From Pseudomonadota bacterium (GTDB lineage: Bacteria > Pseudomonadota > Alphaproteobacteria > Rhizobiales > Xanthobacteraceae), in the NCBI GenBank assembly GCA_023386885.1, contig JAEWIX010000012.1:1-64000 (forward strand): 64,000 bases of DNA, written 5' to 3'. Shown piece by piece: positions 8,273 through 17,114 of the stretch. Position numbers and translations under genes: made by a program. Position 1 is the stretch's first letter, and each line of letters opens with the position of its first letter. Below the pieces are notes generated by a model. It made no database searches. It was not told the DNA's origin and saw only the letters and a list, made by a program, of their open reading frames with translations.

Positions 8273-9634
8273 TTAGAAGTTGCGCTGAGCGCGGACACCG
8301 AAGGTCCAGGTGCCACGGTCGCCGGCAACCGCGCCGGTCGGCAGCACGAGGCCGGTGTTGTTCTGGGTGAGGTACGAGTACATCACTTCGCCCGAGAAGG
8401 TCAGACCCTTGACCGGGGTCCAGCGGGTGACGAGACCCAACTGGCTGATATCCCAGTCCGGATCGATGCCGAGAGCGGTCTTGACGGTTCCGTTGTAACG
8501 GATGGCCGACCAAGCACCGAACAGCGACGACGACCAGTGCGGATCCCAGTTGTGGTTGAACGCACCGCGAACACCGTAGGTTTCCGTCTTCTGGATTCCG
8601 AAGCCCGGCGCGTAGACGCCATCGCTCGAGAAGCCCATCGCGAGGACGGAGTTGTTGCCGATCGCGTAGCTGTCCGGGCTCACGCCGCCGACGATGTAAC
8701 GCGAAGCGCCGTCAGCATAGCCAACCGACACGTTGATGCTGTCGCCGGGACCGGTCGGCAGGTTCTTGAGCGAGAGACCAGCCTGAACGGCGAAGCCCCA
8801 AGCATCGGCCGGAACCGGGGAAGCGATCGCTTCGCCAGCGCGGATCTGGTGAGCCGCAGCCGACAACTGGAACAGACCCCAAGCCTGGTCGACACGGAGC
8901 TGACCAACGATGTCCGGAGCATTGGTGCCGCCCCAGTTGTTGGAGGTTGCGGTACCGAAGCCGCCACCAGCCGCCAGATCGTACAGCGGAGCGCGGGTGT
9001 AGGAGTTCACACCACCGGGCTTCAGGCCGCTATTCTCTTCCAAGCTGATCGTGGCCGACACGCCGTTACCGAACTGCGCGGTATAGGCGATCTGGTTGAT
9101 ACCGGTCACGTCATCCTGACCACCGAGCAGGAACGAGGTGTTGTTGCCCGGATAGCCCGTCCACGGGTTCGAGAACTGCGACACCGCCTTACCGAAGGTG
9201 AAGCCGGCGAACTGGATGAACGCGTAGTACACGCCGAGGTTACCGGCGGCGCGTGCGTCAGTGTCCGTCGTCCAGTTGAGCGTGAAGTCAGCGTAGGTGC
9301 GGACAACGCCGTATTCGGTCGCGGTGCGGGTGTCGATGTTGAAGCCGAGACGCGAACGAGAGATGTAATCGTTCGAGTAGCGGTTCGGAGCACCGGTCCA
9401 GCGCGGCATGTCGTAAGCGCCAGCGGCGTTGAACGACGTGTCGGCACGGAGATAGCCGCCCAGCTTGATGCAGGTGTCGGTGCCGGGGATGTAGTAGAAG
9501 CCGGCGCCATACAGGGAGCACACCTTCACGTATTCGACCGCCTTGGCCTTCAACGGAAGATCCGCCGCCTGCGCCCCACCCAGTGCGACCAGGGTCGCAG
9601 CCGAGCCGAGGATAAGGCTCTTCGCAATGTTCAT
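8273..9634 (-). CDS. Outer-membrane porin, Bradyrhizobium/Omp2-like
   Basis: Trimeric general porin for diffusion of small solutes. The precursor is 453 residues with a signal peptide ending GGAQA before ADLPLKAKAVEYVK. A two-cysteine N-terminal segment (VCSLYGAGFYYIPGTDTC) leads into the first strand IKLGGYLRAD. The remainder alternates Gly/aromatic beta strands and ends ...RAQRNF; a C-terminal Phe is the signature for BAM-assembled barrels. GGAGG seven bases before the ATG at 9634 fixes the start, not the ATG four codons upstream. Strong SD, strong terminator and a long gene-free upstream region suggest high expression. Confidence 0.94.
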   Translation of the reverse strand: MNIAKSLILGSAATLVALGGAQAADLPLKAKAVEYVKVCSLYGAGFYYIPGTDTCIKLGGYLRADTSFNAAGAYDMPRWTGAPNRYSNDYISRSRLGFNIDTRTATEYGVVRTYADFTLNWTTDTDARAAGNLGVYYAFIQFAGFTFGKAVSQFSNPWTGYPGNNTSFLLGGQDDVTGINQIAYTAQFGNGVSATISLEENSGLKPGGVNSYTRAPLYDLAAGGGFGTATSNNWGGTNAPDIVGQLRVDQAWGLFQLSAAAHQIRAGEAIASPVPADAWGFAVQAGLSLKNLPTGPGDSINVSVGYADGASRYIVGGVSPDSYAIGNNSVLAMGFSSDGVYAPGFGIQKTETYGVRGAFNHNWDPHWSSSLFGAWSAIRYNGTVKTALGIDPDWDISQLGLVTRWTPVKGLTFSGEVMYSYLTQNNTGLVLPTGAVAGDRGTWTFGVRAQRNF

Positions 9635-10239
9635 GTAAACCTCCAAGTTTGCTCTTTAGGGAAGGTTCCGGATCCGCTGGGTGAAACACCCGAAGACTAG
9701 GTTCCCTTAGTCCCTGACTAAACCGCTCGATCCGTTCGCGCCTTCGGACACTCCCGCACAACGCGAGGGACTTAAGCGAACCACCTAACGGGACGACCTC
9801 GGGATGCCCCCCTCCGTCGCTTCAGCCACAATTACCTAACGTCCATGAACACGCAACAAAGGAACGCCTCAGAACGGTACCAATCCGGCCGTTTTTGGAT
9901 CGGTGTTGCACAAATAACACGCAGCTGTGATCGTAACAGCGCTGCAAAATATTGATAAATATGGATTTTTAGAAACGGAACTGCGGAGCCGTATCCGACC
10001 CTTGATTCCCGGATCGGACGGAACACCCTGCCGGCAAACCCTTTCGCCTGTGGGAATCAGAGCGACCACAACTGGATCGATTCGTGGCACAAGGAACCGC
10101 CGCCGGCCGGATACTTTTACTATAGGGAACTCGATCGGGCTGCCGGAACGCACCTCCGCAGGATAACTCCCACTGAAATGCCCCACGCGCGCAAGTGACG
10201 CTTGCGAGGCGGCACCGGGTCGGGCATATCGGGGCCGAC
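9635..10239. other. Gene-free region upstream of porin and tRNA-Ser
   Basis: About 600 bases without a convincing gene. Short open frames on both strands lack ribosome binding sites and family resemblance. The region should contain the porin promoter (minus strand) and the tRNA promoter (plus strand); I could not identify clear -35/-10 pairs. Confidence 0.5.
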
Positions 10240-10330
10240 GGAGATATGGCCGAGTGGCTGAAGGCGGCGGTTTGCTAAACCGTTATAGGGTTGTAAAGCC
10301 CTATCGAGGGTTCGAATCCCTCTGTCTCCG
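10240..10330 (+). tRNA. tRNA-Ser (anticodon GCT)
   Basis: The seven-base acceptor stem GGAGATA pairs with TGTCTCC. The anticodon loop is TTGCTAA with anticodon GCT, reading AGC and AGU. A long variable arm (class II) and the T-loop TTCGAAT between GAGGG and CCCTC complete the cloverleaf. The discriminator is G, as expected for serine, and CCA is encoded directly after at 10331-10333. No integrase or repeated 3' end was seen nearby, so there is no sign of an island at this tRNA. Confidence 0.97.
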
Positions 10331-10514
10331 CCACCCCCTGTTTCGCTCCAACGCGCTTCGCAGGATTGGCGACCGCCTGTCAGATCGGGGTCAGACGATT
10401 CCCGACTATAGAGAGCGCACACAGCGACGTTCGCCGGGTATCCCATTAGGTTCTGAATCGAAGCCGCCGGCAAACGCCGCAGCTGAGCAGGGCGCCACCC
10501 CGCCGCTATAGGAA

Positions 10515-10781
10515 TCAATGCATCGCGATCCAGGCGCGGGCATCGCGCTGCGCGGTGGCAATCTCAACGTCGGACATCATCTCAGCGACCTCGCGACGCA
10601 ATTGCATGGCCTCGGTGCGGCCCTTCAGCGCCGCCAGATTGAACCACTTGTGCGCAGCGACGAGATCGACCAGGCCGCCCCGCCCGCTCGCCCAATACAG
10701 CCCGCGCTCAAATAGCGTGTCCGGGATCGCGGTGTCTTCCACCGGCTTCGCCGCATCCAGATCGATCGTTCCGTGAAACAT
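10515..10781 (-). CDS. Small Sel1-repeat-like protein
   Basis: An 88-residue protein starting MFHGTIDLDAAKPVED. The segment LFERGLYWASGRGGLVDLVAAHKWFNLAALKGRTEAMQ matches a single Sel1-like repeat (a helix pair with the AHKWFNLAA core). It is followed by a helix ending DARAWIAMH. The start at 10781 is chosen because AGAAGG precedes it; 19 more residues are open upstream but look non-coding. The function is unknown; Sel1 repeats usually mediate protein contacts. Confidence 0.75.
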   Translation of the reverse strand: MFHGTIDLDAAKPVEDTAIPDTLFERGLYWASGRGGLVDLVAAHKWFNLAALKGRTEAMQLRREVAEMMSDVEIATAQRDARAWIAMH

Positions 10782-11064
10782 GATCTTTGACCTTCTTGTT
10801 AGGTACCCGCCCTGCTCCGAGCGCGGCCTCCTGTCCAATCGTTTGACGTTCTTCCCAACCGCCGTTGTTCGGCGTGTTGAGGCGACTATGACCGGTCAAA
10901 TTTGAAAGGCAGTTTAAGTATCGCGATGAATGGAATCTGAACGCCGCATCGCGCGAATTTTTCAGATTTATCAAAAAGCCCTGCCATTGGCTGACTTCCC
11001 GCATTTCTGAATCGCGGGTTTACCGTGGTGCTTGGCAAAGCGATAACCATCGCCGCAAGGCGCT

Positions 11065-11340
11065 GTGTTCCGCGCACAGAAAATCCGGCGCGGCGATGAC
11101 GATCTTGGATGGAGCAATACGGTGGGGACAAAACCGGCCGCGGCACGTCGGGCAGACGCCGGGCAAAAAACGAGGGCGTCGGCGAACACGTCAGGGTCGA
11201 AGTCCACCGCGGCGGAGCCGCTCGTGACTGTGGAGACGCGATCTCCACGCCGTAAGAAGAATGCCTCGTTGCCGAACCACTCTTCTGCCGGATCATCTGC
11301 CGGGCGCATGAGCGACCCGTTCAACGATCCGACCGACTGA
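11065..11340 (+). CDS. Possible small basic protein (doubtful)
   Basis: A GTG-initiated 91-codon frame encodes an Arg/Lys/Ser/Ala-rich protein ending GRMSDPFNDPTD. The C-terminal half (ETRSPRRKKNASLPNHSS) reads more like protein than the overlapping minus-strand frames at 10886-11324, but no convincing ribosome binding site is visible. I do not recognise a family, so this may be non-coding. Confidence 0.3.
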   Translation: MFRAQKIRRGDDDLGWSNTVGTKPAAARRADAGQKTRASANTSGSKSTAAEPLVTVETRSPRRKKNASLPNHSSAGSSAGRMSDPFNDPTD

Positions 11341-11471
11341 CCTGATGTCTCGCCGACACCCTCTTTCGTCGACCTGAGCTTCCAACCGGACCCGCCTTGA
11401 GGCGGAGGGCAAACTGGCGGCTCGTGTGACGTCGCCGGCTACGAACGCCGGCAATTCTTCCAGAAGCAAAC

Positions 11472-11606
11472 TTACTTCTTCTTGGCGGCCTTCTTCTTGG
11501 CGACCTTGCGGGTCTTCTTCGCGGTCTTCTTCGCCGCGGTCTTCGTCGCCTTCTTGGCCTTCTTCACAGTCTTCTTGGCTTTCGCCTTCTTCGCCTTCTT
11601 AGCCAT
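11472..11606 (-). CDS. Tiny histone H1-like Lys/Ala-rich protein (44 aa)
   Basis: A 44-residue protein starts at 11606 with AGGAGGG five bases upstream, an almost perfect ribosome binding site. It is nearly half lysine, with alanine and threonine making up most of the rest, arranged as KKA/KKT/AKK repeats like the C-terminal tail of histone H1 and bacterial H1-like proteins. It begins MAKKAKKAKAKKTV and ends KKAAKKK. Such proteins bind DNA non-specifically and are probably nucleoid-associated; that role is inferred from composition. It stands alone between gene-poor stretches. Confidence 0.75.
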   Translation of the reverse strand: MAKKAKKAKAKKTVKKAKKATKTAAKKTAKKTRKVAKKKAAKKK

Positions 11607-12253
11607 GTTGCCCTCCTAATTAGTGAGATGGCTTGATCGCTGCGTGCACCCGGGAATCGAAATGCACTTCATCCCGCATACACCAACACATGCGAAAAAA
11701 CAGCGTCCTGCTTAAGGAAGTGTTGATGAAGCGGTGGCAGCGCCGCGCGTGCGTCGTCGCCGACGAGCACAAACGCGACGCTGTGCGCGATGCAAGTAGT
11801 GCCTGCGAAATCTACGTCGGCAAATGTCAAGATTGAAGGAAACGCTTGTGCTGCAGATGGATTCGCAATTCACGCTGAAAATAATTCGCGCGCGTTGTCA
11901 CGCGACGCGACTCACCGCGGCCGATCGAAGCGGTGTGCGCGGACTCTGAGTCGCGAATTTTGGCAAACAAAAAATTTTTAGCGATGTGGACGTTCCGGCG
12001 GTTCGCGGTTTCTCGAACGCGAATTTTTTGCCAGCTCTCGACGCTGATTCGCGGTCGCGATTTTTCCGATTCACCGTCGTCGCATCCGGAGACGACCGCC
12101 GTTCGCCACCCCTCGACGACGAAAAACTTTCGTCCGCGAATGTCACCGCGACCACTCGCCGACGCCGCGCGGCGGTCCGCCGGCGAGGCAAGATGAACGG
12201 CAACGCGCATGCGCAATCACCTCGCTCGGCGACAAGCGGTGACGATGCCGGCG
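11607..12253. other. Gene-poor region upstream of the H1-like gene
   Basis: About 650 bases hold no gene I can support. Several overlapping frames are open on both strands (for example minus 11827-12216), which reflects high TCG/CGA content, not coding. The stretch 11940-12070 repeats a CGCGAATTTT-like word (TCGCGAATTTT, ACGCGAATTTTTT, TCGCGATTTTT). The promoter of the H1-like gene should lie at its left end. Confidence 0.45.
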
Positions 12254-13738
12254 TTACAAACCGAGCTTGGTCTTGATGAGGTCGTTGACCGCTTGCGGGT
12301 TGGCCTTGCCACCCGACGCCTTCATCACCTGTCCGACGAACCAGCCGGCAAGCGCTGGCTTCGCCTGCGCCTGCGCCACCTTGTCGGGATTGGCGGCGAC
12401 GATCTCGTCGACGATCTTCTCGATCGCGCCGGTATCGGTGACTTGCTTCATGCCGCGCGCTTCGACGAGCGCGCGCGGATCGCCGCCCTCGTTCCAGACG
12501 ATCTCGAACAGATCCTTGGCGATCTTGCCGGAGATGGTGCCCTCGCCGATCAGATCGACGATTGTTGCGAGTTGCGCGGACGACACCGGCGACGCGGCGA
12601 TGTCCTTAGCCTCCTTGTTGAGGCGGCCGAACAGTTCATTGATCACCCAGTTGGCGGCGAGCTTGCCGTCGCGCGCCTTGTCGGCGAGCGCCGCCAGCAC
12701 CGCCTCATAGAAGTCGGCGCTCTCGCGCTCGCTGACCAGCACCGCAGCGTCGTAAGGCGTCAGCGCGAATTCGCCGATGAAACGTATCTTCTTCTGATCG
12801 GGCAGTTCCGGCAACGCAGCGGCGAGGTCGTCAACAAAGTCCTGCGAGAACTCCAGCGGCAGCAGATCGGGATCTGGGAAGTAGCGATAGTCGTGCGCCT
12901 CTTCCTTCGACCGCATCGAGCGCGTCTCGCCCTTACCGGGATCGAACAATCGGGTTTCCTGATCGATGCTACCGCCGTCTTCAAGGATTCCGATTTGACG
13001 CCGCGCTTCGTACTCGATCGCCTGGCCGATGAAGCGGATCGAGTTGACGTTCTTGATCTCGCAACGGGTGCCGAACGGCTCGCCCGGCTTGCGCACCGAG
13101 ACGTTGACGTCGGCGCGCAGGTTGCCCTTCTCCATGTCGCCGTCGCAGGTGCCGAGGTAGCGCAGGATGGTGCGCAGCTTGCTGACGTACGCTTTAGCCT
13201 GCTCGGACGAGCGGATGTCCGGCTTGGAGACGATCTCCATCAGCGCGACGCCGGAGCGATTGAGATCGACATAGGTCATGGTCGGATGCTGGTCGTGCAG
13301 CAGCTTGCCGGCGTCCTGTTCCAGATGCAGCCGCTCGATGCCGACGGTGACGCTGTCGCCGTCGTCGAGATCGACCTGCACCTCACCCTCGCCGACCACC
13401 GGGGATTTGTACTGGCTGATCTGATAGCCCTGCGGCAGATCCGGATAGAAATAATTTTTCCGATCGAACACCGAGCGCAGGTTGATCTTGGCCTTGAGGC
13501 CGAGGCCGGTGCGCACCGCCTGCTTCACCGCCTCCTCGTTGATCACTGGCAGCATACCCGGCATCGCGGCATCGACCAGCGAGACGTGGCTGTTCGGATC
13601 GCCGCCAAACTGCGTCGACGCGCCGGAGAAAAGCTTCGAGTTGGAGGTGACCTGGGCGTGGACTTCCAGCCCGATCACCATCTCCCAATCGCTGGTGGCG
13701 CCTTTGATGAGCTTCGCGGATTTGACAGGTGCGTTCAT
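12254..13738 (-). CDS. gatB: Asp/Glu-tRNA amidotransferase subunit B
   Basis: The GatCAB complex converts Glu-tRNA(Gln) and/or Asp-tRNA(Asn) to the amide form; GatB binds the tRNA and contains the kinase site. The 494-residue protein shows the N-terminal cradle (WEMVIGLEVHAQV, SKLFSGAS, RKNYFYPDLPQGYQISQY) and the conserved GGSIDQETRLFDPGKGETRSMR. The C-terminal YqeY/tail domain ends in the helical NPQAVNDLIKTKLGL. It is on the same strand as gatC and gatA but separated from them by the patatin gene and a palindromic repeat. Upstream ribosome binding is weak. Confidence 0.97.
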   Translation of the reverse strand: MNAPVKSAKLIKGATSDWEMVIGLEVHAQVTSNSKLFSGASTQFGGDPNSHVSLVDAAMPGMLPVINEEAVKQAVRTGLGLKAKINLRSVFDRKNYFYPDLPQGYQISQYKSPVVGEGEVQVDLDDGDSVTVGIERLHLEQDAGKLLHDQHPTMTYVDLNRSGVALMEIVSKPDIRSSEQAKAYVSKLRTILRYLGTCDGDMEKGNLRADVNVSVRKPGEPFGTRCEIKNVNSIRFIGQAIEYEARRQIGILEDGGSIDQETRLFDPGKGETRSMRSKEEAHDYRYFPDPDLLPLEFSQDFVDDLAAALPELPDQKKIRFIGEFALTPYDAAVLVSERESADFYEAVLAALADKARDGKLAANWVINELFGRLNKEAKDIAASPVSSAQLATIVDLIGEGTISGKIAKDLFEIVWNEGGDPRALVEARGMKQVTDTGAIEKIVDEIVAANPDKVAQAQAKPALAGWFVGQVMKASGGKANPQAVNDLIKTKLGL

Positions 13739-13798
13739 GGGGCGAGTTCTACAATGGACCGCGGGGCGAGAAAACCCCGGCGGAGTGCGGCTACGACG

Positions 13799-13896
13799 AC
13801 GTCATCCTGAGGTGCGAGCCCCTTTGGGGCGAGCCTCGAAGGATCGCCGTCATCCTTCGAGGCTCCGTGCATTGCACGTTGCACCTCAGGACGACG
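13799..13896. repeat. Long imperfect palindrome (REP-like)
   Basis: Nested inverted repeats lie between gatB and the patatin gene. The outer arms are GTCATCCTGAGGTGC (13801) and GCACCTCAGGACGAC (13881-13895), with one mismatch. The inner arms GAGCCTCGAAGGAT (13831) and ATCCTTCGAGGCTC (13852) are perfect. It ends five bases before the patatin stop codon. From memory, elements with these words are common between genes in Bradyrhizobium-group genomes. It could fold into a large hairpin in RNA. Confidence 0.8.
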
Positions 13897-13900
13897 GCTT

Positions 13901-15286
13901 TCACATGCTCTTCATGAAATCCCGCAGCGTCGGGTTGATGCGGAGCGCGTCGCGTCCCGCAGCGATCACCTCGTCCACCTGCTGCTGCGGCAGATGAAAG
14001 CGGGTCGGCACATTGCCAAGTTCGGCAGCACGCGCTGGATCGAACTGGTCGAAGCCGAGCCGGCCGACGAAGAATTTCAGGTCGCGGCAGTTCCAGCCGG
14101 CGGGCGCGCCATAGCGCTTGCGGTCCGCCGCCGACAATCCGCAGCGCCACTTGATCAGCGCATTCTGCCAGTCGGTCATGGTGCGCTCGAAGGCCGTGTA
14201 GCTGGCGCCGACGCTGGCATCGATAGTGGTGTCGATCGCCGCCTTGACCAGATCGATGCCGGTCGGACCGTCGGCCGTTCGCACCCAATCGCCGGACAAC
14301 CCGGCCTTGGCATCGACCACCAGGAACATCGAGCGCCGCAACTTCACCGCCTGCTGCGGCGTCAACGGCCCATAAGGCGTGGTTGAGGATTCCCGCGAGA
14401 TGGTGAAACCGGCAAGGCCGTAGTTATCGACGAGGCCGCCATCGAGCAGCTTGATGTACGGCACCTTGCCCTCGCGATAGCGCAGGATGGCGCTGGCGAA
14501 CGAGCGCAGCATCGGCGAAGCGTTACGGTCGGCGGCCGAGCGCGTGATCCACGACGGCAGCGGATCGGTGCAGGCGCCGGGATAGGCCTTCACCACGATC
14601 GGCGCGAAGGCGACCGGCACGGCGGCGGATGCCGCCACTGCGTTCGACAACGGAAACTTAGTCAGGTCGCTACAGATCGCGGTGAAGGCGGTGGCGCCGA
14701 ACACGAACGGCACGCGGTTGTAGATGTCGGAGGCATTGATCCAGACCCGCGGCGCGCCAACTTCGCGAAACTCACCATAGGTCGCGCCATGAAACAGGTT
14801 GCGGTCGAGCCACTGGGTAAAACCCTGCTGGTCGTTGATGCCGCCGCCGAGCGCGCGCCCCATGGTCGCCAGCGACAGCGTCGTGTTGATCCCCTCTTCC
14901 GCGTTCTGCAACAGGAAGCGCTCGCGGAAGTCGGCCAGCGCCGCGCGCTTCTTCAAGCCGTAATAAGCCGCCGTCACCGAGCCGCCGGACACGCCGGAAA
15001 TGAAATCGAGCCGGTCGAGCAGCTTGTCGTTGCCGTGCGGCACCGTGATCCGGTCGAACTCCGAGAGCACACCGAAGGAAAACGCCGCCGCGCGGGTGCC
15101 GCCGCCGGAGAATGCCAGCCCGACCAGAAGGTCGTCATTATCAGCGGCTTCTTCCTTGAAATTGAGATGAAGTTGATCGACCACGCTGCCATGGGCAGGC
15201 TCGTTGACCGGCATGTTGTGCACCGAGGCGCAGCCGCCCAGCCACAAGCTCACCGCTATCGCGCCAAGATATCCCGACCACCGCAT
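13901..15286 (-). CDS. Patatin-like phospholipase lipoprotein
   Basis: A 461-residue lipoprotein: MRWSGYLGAIAVSLWLGGC is a signal peptide with lipobox LGGC (C19). The patatin domain has the oxyanion loop GLAFSGGGTRAA (about 56-67), the nucleophile S100 in GVSGG and the catalytic D282 in LDGGLVDN, so the Ser-Asp dyad is intact. It should be an acyl hydrolase tethered in the envelope; its lipid substrate is unknown. The start at 15286 fits the lipobox and has GGAGGGG upstream; 23 more residues are open but spoil the signal peptide. It sits between gatA and gatB on the same strand, an unrelated insertion in that gene set. Confidence 0.9.
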   Translation of the reverse strand: MRWSGYLGAIAVSLWLGGCASVHNMPVNEPAHGSVVDQLHLNFKEEAADNDDLLVGLAFSGGGTRAAAFSFGVLSEFDRITVPHGNDKLLDRLDFISGVSGGSVTAAYYGLKKRAALADFRERFLLQNAEEGINTTLSLATMGRALGGGINDQQGFTQWLDRNLFHGATYGEFREVGAPRVWINASDIYNRVPFVFGATAFTAICSDLTKFPLSNAVAASAAVPVAFAPIVVKAYPGACTDPLPSWITRSAADRNASPMLRSFASAILRYREGKVPYIKLLDGGLVDNYGLAGFTISRESSTTPYGPLTPQQAVKLRRSMFLVVDAKAGLSGDWVRTADGPTGIDLVKAAIDTTIDASVGASYTAFERTMTDWQNALIKWRCGLSAADRKRYGAPAGWNCRDLKFFVGRLGFDQFDPARAAELGNVPTRFHLPQQQVDEVIAAGRDALRINPTLRDFMKSM

Positions 15287-15409
15287 GATCGACCGCCCCT
15301 CCATTGTGGCGGTTATTGCCCGAAGGCGGTTAACCGGCGCACAAGATGGCAGCATCGTGGCGCCGGCAAGGCCATCATGGTTAACCGCGACGCGTTCGCG
15401 CCGGCAGCG

Positions 15410-16888
15410 CTAATCCCACCACCGCGCCGGAGTAAAATGCCCGGCCGCCTGCTCGATCACCTCGCCGAGCGAGAACAGCGTCTCCTCGTCGAACGGACGA
15501 CCGATCAGTTGCAGGCCGAGCGGCAGACCTTGTGCATCCTTGCCCGCGGGCACCGCAATGCCCGGCAGCCCGGCCATGTTCACGGTGACGGTGAAGATGT
15601 CGTTGAGATACATTTCGATCGGATCGGCGCCGGTCTTCTCGCCGATGCCGAACGCCGCCGACGGCGTCGCCGGGGTCAGGATAGCGTGGACACCCTGCGC
15701 GAAGCAGTCCTCGAAATCCTTCTTGATCAGGGTGCGCACTTTTTGCGCACGCAGATAATAAGCATCGTAATAGCCAGCGGAGAGCACATAAGTGCCGATC
15801 ATCACGCGGCGCTTCACCTCGGCGCCGAAGCCGGCCGCACGGGTATTCTCGTACATCTCGACGATGTTGTTGCCGTCGACGCGCGCGCCGTAGCGTACGC
15901 CGTCGTAGCGCGCGAGGTTGGACGAGGCTTCCGCCGGCGCGACAATATAATAGGCCGGCAGCGCGTACTTGGTGTGGGGCAGCGATACCTCGACCAGTTC
16001 GGCGCCCGCCGCCTTCAGCCACTCCGCACCCTGCGACCACAGCCGCTCGATCTCGGAGGACATGCCGTCGAGGCGATACTCCTTCGGAATGCCGATGCGC
16101 AGGCCCTTCACAGATTTGCCGATCGCCGCCTCAAAGTCCGGCACGGCACGATCGACGGAGGTGGTATCCTTCGGATCGTGTCCTGCCATCGAGCGCAAGA
16201 GGATCGCGGTGTCGCGCACCGTACGCGCGAACGGCCCGGCCTGATCGAGCGAGGACGCGAACGCGACGATGCCCCAGCGCGAGCAGCGGCCGTAAGTTGG
16301 CTTGATGCCGACGATGCCGGTGAACGCCGCCGGCTGGCGGATCGAACCGCCGGTGTCGGTGCCGGTCGCGCCGAGACATAGCCCCGCCGCCACCGCCGAC
16401 GCCGAGCCGCCGGACGAGCCGCCCGGAACCAGCTTGGCGTCCGAGCCTTCACGCCGCCACGGATTGATCACCGGCGCGAAGCACGAGGTTTCATTCGACG
16501 AGCCCATGGCGAATTCGTCGTTATTGAGCTTGCCGAGCATCACCGCGCCGTCACGCCACAACTGCGTGGTGACGGTCGACTCGTAAGGCGGCTTGAAGTC
16601 GCCTAGAATTTTCGAGCATGCGGTGGTGCGCACGCCGCGCGTCGCGAACAGGTCCTTGATGCCGAGCGGAATGCCGGCAAGCGGCCCGCCCTCGCCTTTG
16701 CCGATCTTCGCATCGGCATCGCGCGCCATGGCGCGGGCCTGCTCCGGCGTCTCCAGCACATAGGCGTTCAGCACGCGGGCGCGTTCCATTGCCGCGAGGT
16801 GCGCGTCGGTGAGTTCAACGGAGGTAAAGGTCTTGCGCGCGAGACCGTCGCGGGCCTCGGCCAGCGTCAGCGAAGTCAGGTCCGTCAT
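15410..16888 (-). CDS. gatA: Asp/Glu-tRNA amidotransferase subunit A
   Basis: Glutaminase/amidase subunit that supplies ammonia to GatB. The 492-residue amidase-signature enzyme shows GIPLGIKDLFATRGVRT (catalytic Lys), PGGSSGGSASAVAAGL and GTDTGGSIRQPAAFTGIVG, which hold the Ser-cisSer-Lys triad. C-terminal landmarks are ILTPATPSAAFGIGEK and GLPLGLQLIGRPFDE. Its ATG overlaps the stop codon of the upstream 70-residue gene by four bases (ATGA), implying translational coupling. Order on this strand is gatC, small gene, gatA. Confidence 0.97.
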   Translation of the reverse strand: MTDLTSLTLAEARDGLARKTFTSVELTDAHLAAMERARVLNAYVLETPEQARAMARDADAKIGKGEGGPLAGIPLGIKDLFATRGVRTTACSKILGDFKPPYESTVTTQLWRDGAVMLGKLNNDEFAMGSSNETSCFAPVINPWRREGSDAKLVPGGSSGGSASAVAAGLCLGATGTDTGGSIRQPAAFTGIVGIKPTYGRCSRWGIVAFASSLDQAGPFARTVRDTAILLRSMAGHDPKDTTSVDRAVPDFEAAIGKSVKGLRIGIPKEYRLDGMSSEIERLWSQGAEWLKAAGAELVEVSLPHTKYALPAYYIVAPAEASSNLARYDGVRYGARVDGNNIVEMYENTRAAGFGAEVKRRVMIGTYVLSAGYYDAYYLRAQKVRTLIKKDFEDCFAQGVHAILTPATPSAAFGIGEKTGADPIEMYLNDIFTVTVNMAGLPGIAVPAGKDAQGLPLGLQLIGRPFDEETLFSLGEVIEQAAGHFTPARWWD

Positions 16889-17097
16889 TTATCAACCGGG
16901 CTGCAAAAGAAAGGAGAGAGCGTCTTGTCGAGGGCGGGATCATCGCGCCGCTGCTGCTGCTTAGCGGATTGCTCCATCGCGTCGAGCACCGCATCCATCG
17001 CCTTGTCGGGATCGGCGTCCTCGCCCTGACGCCGCATGGCATCGAGATAGGTCATGTAAGCCTGATAGGCTTTCTCGTCGTCGCACAGCAGGCACAT
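16885..17097 (-). CDS. Small conserved-looking protein coupled to gatA
   Basis: A 70-residue protein I cannot assign. It begins MCLLCDDEKAYQAYMTYL, with a CxxC at residues 2-5. It continues as an amphipathic Gln/Asp/Ala-rich helix and ends SPFFCSPVDK with a third Cys (C65). The cysteines at both ends suggest metal or redox binding, or a disulfide; this is inference. It lies 17 bases after gatC and its stop overlaps the gatA start, so it is almost certainly translated as part of the gatCA transcript. The codon pattern and tight packing argue that it is real. Confidence 0.8.
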   Translation of the reverse strand: MCLLCDDEKAYQAYMTYLDAMRRQGEDADPDKAMDAVLDAMEQSAKQQQRRDDPALDKTLSPFFCSPVDK

Positions 17098-17114
17098 CGG
17101 ATTTTTCTCCCGCC

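Noticed and set aside
8537..9700. A 387-codon plus-strand frame opposite the porin gene
   Set aside because: Shadow; composition is Arg/Val/Gly-rich with no fold signature.
10240..10514. Genomic-island attachment site at tRNA-Ser
   Set aside because: No integrase, no repeat of the tRNA 3' end and no foreign gene cluster was seen beside it.
11827..12216. Minus-strand frame of 129 codons and overlapping frames in the gene-poor gap
   Set aside because: Several frames are open at once on both strands, there is no ribosome binding site and no familiar segment; high TCG/CGA content explains them.
12209..13810. A 533-codon plus-strand frame opposite gatB
   Set aside because: It is a mirror of gatB in high-GC DNA; the product has no family features and gatB on the other strand is certain.
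14789..16381. A 530-codon plus-strand frame opposite gatA and the patatin gene
   Set aside because: It spans parts of two certain minus-strand genes and encodes Arg/Gly/Ala-rich nonsense.
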